Below are positions 58,825 through 64,000 of a stretch of 64,000 bases of DNA, in pieces. A program made the position numbers and the translations under genes. The notes under the pieces were generated by a model. It was given only the letters and a program-made list of their open reading frames with translations, made no database searches and was not told the origin of the DNA. Numbering within the stretch: the first letter of the stretch is position 1; each line of letters begins with the position of its first letter. This stretch comes from Gnetum montanum (taxonomy: Eukaryota; Streptophyta; Gnetopsida; Gnetales; Gnetaceae): NCBI GenBank assembly GCA_015680685.1, contig MNCI01028283.1, positions 11,230 to 75,229 of the forward strand. The letters run 5' to 3'.

Positions 58825-58842
58825 TGGTGTCATTGTTAGGGA
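58825..58842 (+). promoter_or_regulatory. Primer-binding site of Ath-5
   Basis: TGGTGTCATTGTTAGGGA, one base after the LTR; a decayed tRNA-Asp-type site. Confidence 0.75.
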
Positions 58843-58964
58843 TGTGTTAATTTTTACTATTTAGTTGATTTTACAAAGTTGGTTGTATCAAGAATCACAA
58901 AGTATATTTCTCATACTTTGAATAATTTCATAAAATGTACACACTTAAGCATCAAACAATTAAC

Positions 58965-60180
58965 ATGACTTTTATAACTAAAGAAAAATCTCCACCTTCT
59001 AATAAATTTCATGAAAGTTATGACAAGGATTAAAAATAAGAACATTAAAGTGAAATGACATAAACTAAGATTGCCTATGCTCATAATGATCCTTAATATC
59101 ATGATTTTATGTTTATCTTTCACTATGATAAAAAACTTAGATGAGGAGATCTACAAGAGAATATTATCTTACTACCTAAATGTTTAGCATCATCAATGCT
59201 TTATGTGGTCCTTATGAGGTCAAACCTTGGCCATGTGTAAGATAAGTATCAAGTCACTAAAAACATAAATAGGCCATACTATTCAATGGAGGCTCAGCCA
59301 AGAGGAGATGTTATCATGGAGGCAACATATGAACATGACAAAGGGAAGAAGGTAACTCAAACAGTTATCCTAGAAGAAATGAAAGATGTTATATTCCAAA
59401 ATGAGAATAAGACCCTAAACTCATGGGTCTTATTCTCCAACACCAATCATTCACATTAAAGAATCCATTAAAATAGAACTACATTAAGCTCTTGCAAAAA
59501 CCCTAGGAAGGAATAAGGAGGATTCTAGACTTAGGAGGAATTCAAGACCTAAGACCTCCAATGAATCCAAAAGAGATGAATCAAGGAGTCATAGAAGAAG
59601 AAAAAGTTGGCACTATTATCTAACTCCATCATCTTCTTCCTTACCTTCATCTATAGATTCTAGCAAGAGAGAATGAAGAGTAAGGGCTCATGATGGGGGA
59701 TGGAGAGACCATGAGAGACATGCACATAGAAGAAGGCATCCTAATGAGCAGTAAGATAATGGTGATGAAAAAATAAAAAGAATCAAACATGAATCAAGAG
59801 AGCATCATGAACATCGAAGGGGTCATCACTATAATAGAGCTTATGAACCTAAAGACTATGAAGAACCACTTTTGGTCATTCATAACATGATCAACATTAG
59901 AAAACTTGTGTACATTCCTACCAGGCATGTAAGGGATAGTTGCATGAAGTTACTAGACATTAATAACATTCCAAAATTTGAAGGCAAATACAACGCAGAT
60001 TCAAAATATCATCTTTAAGCCTTTCACAATGTCTGTGCCCTACAAAACATAGAAAATAATTAGTAGAAATTGAAGTTGTTTTCTAGAACATTTATAAAGA
60101 AATTAAAGAGCTGGTACAAATCCTTAGAACTAAAATCAATTTGATGATGGAGTGCTATGCTAGAAATATTCAACAACAGG
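58965..60180 (+). pseudogene. gag: Ath-5 gag, 3' part removed by Ath-4
   Basis: The start was chosen at ATG 58965 (MTFITKEKSPPSNKF), as in Ath-1 and Ath-3. FMFIFHYDKKLR and NIILLPKCLASSMLYVVLMR follow (about 59100-59205). A strongly Arg/Ser/His-rich segment runs 59520-59830 (SKRDESRSHRRRKSW, HAHRRRHPNE, REHHEHRRGHHYNR). The gag core then gives NNIPKFEGKYNADSKYHL and KLKSWYKSLELKSI (about 59960-60145). It stops at the Ath-4 insertion inside the core. Several stops and frame slips are present. Confidence 0.78.
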
Positions 60181-60981
60181 TGATGAGTGGAGAGGTACCC
60201 CTACACTCAACCATATGAATACGAGCATTCACACATGATCCGGTCGAACTTTGTGGATAGGCTAGTTGTGGTATCTAGATCGTTACACATTGATCACAAT
60301 TCACTTTCTTCCCACCTGGAGTAGTATTTGCTTTGGCACGTATGGTTTAGTCTAGAGTGAGCTGTATGATGTGATCCTAAATTAGTGCTACTCCTAGAGA
60401 CAATGGAGAATAATTTTTATTAAACTAATGAGTAATAGGAAATGAAGTCTAAGCTAACCTAAGTGCTATGAGCATCCATTCCTTAATCATCTGTACACAT
60501 CTTGGACCTTGTGCATGACTACTGCTGGGGTTACCAAGCGTAGATCCTAGGTACGCTGCTAGGTTGCCAAGTAGTCACACTTAAATGCTTGTGATTAAGT
60601 CGTACTCATTCCACATTTAACAATAGGAATAGTAAATGATGACAAATAAATATTAACTAAGAAAGAAATAAATAAAAATAATAATTAACAATTAAACTAA
60701 GTAAATGCTGCAATGATGAAGTAATCTTAATCTTTATTTCTAGTCATGTGCGCATCCAAGTACGTCACACTCGAATAAAGATGCTGCACAATTACAATCA
60801 CCACACTGTAGGCATACACTGAGAAAATAATCTAACTTCTACAGAAACAAAATGAAAGAGCTTCGCTACCACTACTAGAAGGATTCCTAAATGAGGAGGA
60901 GGGCCCTCTTATTTATAGGCTGGGATAGGTGGCTGTGTAAATGGGGCCCTGTCGATGCATCAACTTAATGACACTTCATCA
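60181..60981 (-). repeat. 3' LTR of Ath-4
   Basis: 801 bp of the Ath-2 LTR subfamily (TGATGAGTGGAGAGGTACCC, CTACTGCTGGGGTTACCAAG). The right edge TTCATCA abuts TACCCCCAC. TATA box CCTATAAATA at 60910-60919. Confidence 0.85.
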
Positions 60982-60992
60982 TACCCCCACAA
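60982..60992 (-). promoter_or_regulatory. Polypurine tract of Ath-4
   Basis: The element strand reads TTGTGGGGGTA just before the LTR. Confidence 0.75.
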
Positions 60993-61083
60993 CTGAGTAA
61001 AAACTCGTCCTTGAGTTAAAGTGAGGAACAAGTGCAATTGAATACACAGTGGATAGGTATGGGATTATTGACTAACTAGAAAT

Positions 61084-61560
61084 TTATTCATGCAGCAGTG
61101 GAGAATTAAACAAAATTTGGACACAGTCACAAAACTTGTGGAACTCATGGGGTTCCCGGTGGTGGTGCTCCTCCATGGATGCCTTTCCTTTGTCCTGTGC
61201 ATCAAGCTTTTGAGATTGATACCATTGAAGAAGCACCTGACGTTTCTCCTCTTCTATTTGAGGATTATGAGCCGTCCATGCTGATGTTCCAATGTTTGAT
61301 GGAGTCGGCACTTGTCATAGACATGGTAGCTGCGAGAACAATTGATTGGCCTTGACATGCCATGCCACAAATAGCCGTCATTCCTCTTCATAGGCTCAGG
61401 CCCTGACCTTTCCTTCCTTTTCTTGGATAGATTATGCAGTAACAGGAGTTTTATGATGGATGCTGAATGATTGCCTTCTGCTCTACATGTTCTACACGAG
61501 GTCCTTGGCCTCTGCCTCCCCCAGGTCATTTAGGTGCACCTTGAGAAGGTCCTCCTTGTT
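61084..61560 (-). pseudogene. Ath-4 3'-end ORF
   Basis: Minus strand: AYEEE then RLFVAWHVKANQLFSQLPC (about 61320-61395) and VPTPSNIGTSAWTAHNPQIE, EEKRQVLLQWYQSQKLDAQD and KGKASMEEHHHREPHEFHK (61130-61311). It is the homologue of the Ath-3 (26640-27370) and Ath-1 (7185-7740) ORFs. The VAW(H/Y)VKAN..F.QLPC block and the EEK..LL....K.D..DKGK..ME pattern are conserved. The open block of 75 residues is among the least damaged coding sequence in this element. Function unknown. It is probably helical and soluble, with no membrane segment. Confidence 0.63.
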
Positions 61561-62905
61561 GTCTTCTTTTAAGGGCCATCTATAATCACAAAAACATCAA
61601 TTGTTAGTAAGGTTATTGAAAAAATTTCAATGATTTCATACCTTAGTCATTGCCTTTAATAAATGTTGAATTCTTTACTTAGTATGATTTTGGAGTTAGA
61701 AATGTTTTCGAGGAAGTTGCCCTAAAATTTTAATGTTGGACCTGGTTTTGAGGAACGTTTGATAAAATGATGATAAAAGAAAGAATAGATTTGGCAATGA
61801 AATACTCGAAGGGTATAAGATGATGTGGTATTATCAACAAGTACAAATTACAAAAGTCATGCAAGTGGGTCCTCCCCAAAGTAGGTTCCAACCTATATGC
61901 CCTTGCGTAACCACACCTTAAGATGTCCGTAGGCATTAGAAGGGTTAAATGTAATCTATACTGATGCAAAAAAACACACACATGTTAATACCACCATGAT
62001 GAGGTATGAATTCAATGCTACACAAGACACGAGTCATAAATACATGAACAATGAGATGGAATGAATCAGAGAAGGGATTGCAGAGATTGGGATGTGAGGT
62101 AATTGACTTAGGGCACAATGAATCTTGCATGTAAATCATGATTAAGGTGTCATTAACCCATCATTCTAAGATCAGGACTAAGTCCGCTCCTCTAAATAGT
62201 GACATTACATTGTTTCATCCCATGATGAGCAACTATGAGAGTACCATAACAACAAGGTGTACGATCACTTGGTGTTTTACTCAAGGGAGGAGTGATTTTT
62301 GTTTTGTGGCACTTTCCTTTTCTTCTTTTCCTTTTTTTTCTTTTTGAAGTTCACTGAATCCAGAGAAATTGCAAACCTTTAGGCATGGGTGCATGTATTT
62401 CTAGTGGAACCCCCGAGAACAACATTGTATTTTTGAGTGCCCTTTTGATTACTCTTACTCCCATTTTCATTAGATCTACAAGGATCTTAGTACAACCACA
62501 TTGCATGATAACTCCCACAGATGTCATCAAAGAGAATCCACAAGTCCCCTTGATGTCACACCCTAATCATTCCCTCTTGGTCCATCCTTCTTGATTCTGG
62601 GTACAATGAATACAAAATTAATTTTAAGTTTAAAAATGTCAAGAATATCACTGTACCCTCGAACAAAACCTCTTAGTTATAGAATGGATGAGTGGGTGTA
62701 ATGGGCTCACTATCCAAATAATTGACCACTCAAAACTTGATAGCATAGAATAAAACCTCAACCAATGAGCCACATGAGTATTTTATTCATGGAGGAGATT
62801 ACTCATAAAAATAAAAAAAGACAAAAAGATAAAATAATAAATTAAAAGGATGAAAAACTAGAAAAAAAAAGTTGAAAAATTAAAGAAATAGAAAAACATT
62901 TATTA
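61561..62905. other. Ath-4 spacer
   Basis: Non-coding and homologous to the other Ath spacers: GTGGGTCCTCCCCAAAG at about 61866, CCTTTAGGCATGGGTG at about 62378, and a purine-rich tract at about 62800-62905 ending at TTATTAATTC, the conserved join to the gag frame. Confidence 0.6.
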
Positions 62906-62929
62906 ATTCTATGTTGTTATAATGGAGGA

Positions 62930-64000
62930 TACCCTCAATAACTAAATAGTTAAGCATGGCTAGAATTAATAAATGGAAGGTTGGGATCCTTGCATGTTGA
63001 AAATATTGGGACTTGGTCATACTTACCCCATTTGGGTTCACACACTTGATTAGAGTTGACATAGTGGGGCAAGTTATAAGATGTGGTTAATTTATAAGGA
63101 GTTGACCCACTATGGTACTTGTGACCATAAGATGGTATGCAAGGATCGGTTTGTTGCTCTCCATTCCTATGTTCATTGGGCCATATGATTGTTGGAGTGT
63201 TAATTGATGGCCTTGATGAATTAACATGAGGCGTTGGGTTTGAAGAGGAAGATGCACCATAGTGTTGGATTTGTGCTGAGTTGGTGGATGCAGTGGTTTC
63301 TGAATTGTGGTGTCCCTTTCAATGGTCACGTCTAAAGAAGGGACACCTTCGATGTTGTGATGGACCTCCACTGCTATTGATAGTAGTAGCACAAGTAACG
63401 TTTGTAGGTTGGTGCTATGGTGCAAAATATTCTAGCATAGCTGGCAATGATGTAGAAGGGGGTGAAGTATGAAAATATTGAGGTTGAGGAGAAGTGTAAG
63501 GTACATGAGGTGGTGATCTTGTTGGAGAGGACATGGGTGGATAGTACTCGAGAGAATGATAACGATGAGGTGAGGTAGAGGCTACTGATCCCATTGGAGA
63601 AATAGGGTGTTGAACATAATAAGCATTTGGTGCTGCAACATACGAAGGGTATGGTCCAGTTGGTGGTGGCCTCCCCCATGACTGAGGTTTTTGCCACTAT
63701 GGTTGGACACAATATTTTTGTAAGAACTCTGTATGTAACATTCCTTCCCAATGCTCATGTAAATGTGACAAGATTGGACATTAACCTTTGGGGTGATCAT
63801 AGAAGAAAATATTAAATTGATACGTATGATTGGCAATTGAGTTCTTATCCTTATTATCTTCAACCCTTTATTTCGATTGTCGCATGGTGTCTTGTCCTGT
63901 TTCTCGATTTGGCATAGTTTTTCCTCTAATAATGTTGGCATATTCTCCACATCTTTCATGTATCCAGTCTATCATTTTATTGATCTTTGCCTCAATTTCA
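62930..64000 (-). pseudogene. gag: Ath-4 gag C-terminal region (partial)
   Basis: Minus strand: a Pro/Tyr/Ser-rich gag tail, GRPPPTGPYPSYVAAPNAYY and VQHPISPMG (about 63590-63675), then a Ser/His/Gln-rich stretch, ending VCEPKWGKYDQVPIFSTCKD and LPFINSSHA then stop (about 62950-63040). MPP/GRPPP, YYVQ and PIS occur at the same place in Ath-2 and Ath-3 gag. In those copies protease follows within 600 bases, but here the frame ends at the spacer without a D-(S/L)-G block. The rest of gag lies past the window. Confidence 0.6.

Larger units (their letters stand above)
57966..60180 (+). mobile_element. Ath-5: Athila-type element, 5' part, cut by Ath-4
   Basis: LTR (57966-58823), PBS and gag read on the plus strand and stop at the Ath-4 LTR edge at 60181. 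No later part is visible in the window. Confidence 0.84.
60181..64000 (-). mobile_element. Ath-4: gag-only Athila-type derivative (right end outside window)
   Basis: Inserted into Ath-5 gag. Its 3' LTR (60181-60981), polypurine tract, 3'-end ORF, spacer and gag C-terminus are in the window. Between the spacer junction and the Pro-rich gag tail I find no protease, RT, RNase H or integrase. The gag N-terminus and 5' LTR lie beyond 64000. Confidence 0.76.

Noticed and set aside
1-64000. tRNA, rRNA or other structural RNA genes
   Set aside because: No cloverleaf-like or rRNA-like stretch was recognised. The tRNA-like matches are primer-binding sites only. A dedicated covariance search was not possible.

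Overview
This window looks like repeat-rich intergenic DNA from a plant with a large genome. It is AT-rich and CpG-poor and has no intact host gene. Almost all of it is nested, decayed Ty3/gypsy LTR retrotransposons. The organism cannot be named from the sequence. Plant origin is inferred from Athila-type and Tat/Ogre-type elements with primer-binding sites resembling the 3' end of plant tRNA-Asp. Coding remnants carry many TAG/TGA stops where CAG, CGA or TGG is expected, as in old methylated copies. Four isolated N bases (8554, 44371, 49405, 50263) mark sequence joins, and at least one joined piece appears to be inverted.

Layout. (1) 1-4555, + strand: Ath-0, an Athila-type element (truncated LTR, PBS, gag, protease, start of RT). 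An LTR of the same family with its polypurine tract lies at 56449-57328, so Ath-0 may be the outermost element. (2) 4556-6082: unclassified non-coding DNA. (3) 6083-24150, - strand: Ath-1, bounded by two 882-bp LTRs and a near-perfect 5-bp target duplication (GATGT/GATAT). Nested inside it is Ath-2 (8555-18316, - strand), the most complete element, with gag, protease, RT (FMDD), RNase H and integrase (HHCC, DDE). (4) 24205-33385, - strand: Ath-3, with a Tat-type solo LTR inside its left LTR. (5) 33386-53073, - strand: Tat-1, a Tat/Ogre-type element with a second RNase H domain. Between its protease and RT is a foreign 9.8-kb segment holding a tandem array of about 189-bp units (38.7-41.5 kb) and a + strand multi-exon-like pseudogene (41.85-47.2 kb). 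(6) 53445-56215, + strand: an extra ORF just upstream of the Ath-0 3' LTR. (7) 57329-57965: antisense pol remnant with a 154-bp tandem duplication. (8) 57966-60180, + strand: Ath-5 (LTR, PBS, gag), cut by Ath-4 (60181 to window end, - strand).

How the parts relate. Ath-1 and Ath-3 both have gag, protease, a spacer, a 3'-end ORF and LTRs, but no RT, RNase H or integrase. Their deletion junctions match and their internal lengths are similar. Ath-4 seems to have lost protease as well. These look like a non-autonomous lineage that amplified after losing pol, presumably using enzymes from an autonomous relative such as Ath-2. The short ORF before the 3' LTR was retained while the catalytic genes were lost. 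The 189-bp array, with a strong palindrome in nearly every unit, is the most unusual non-coding structure.
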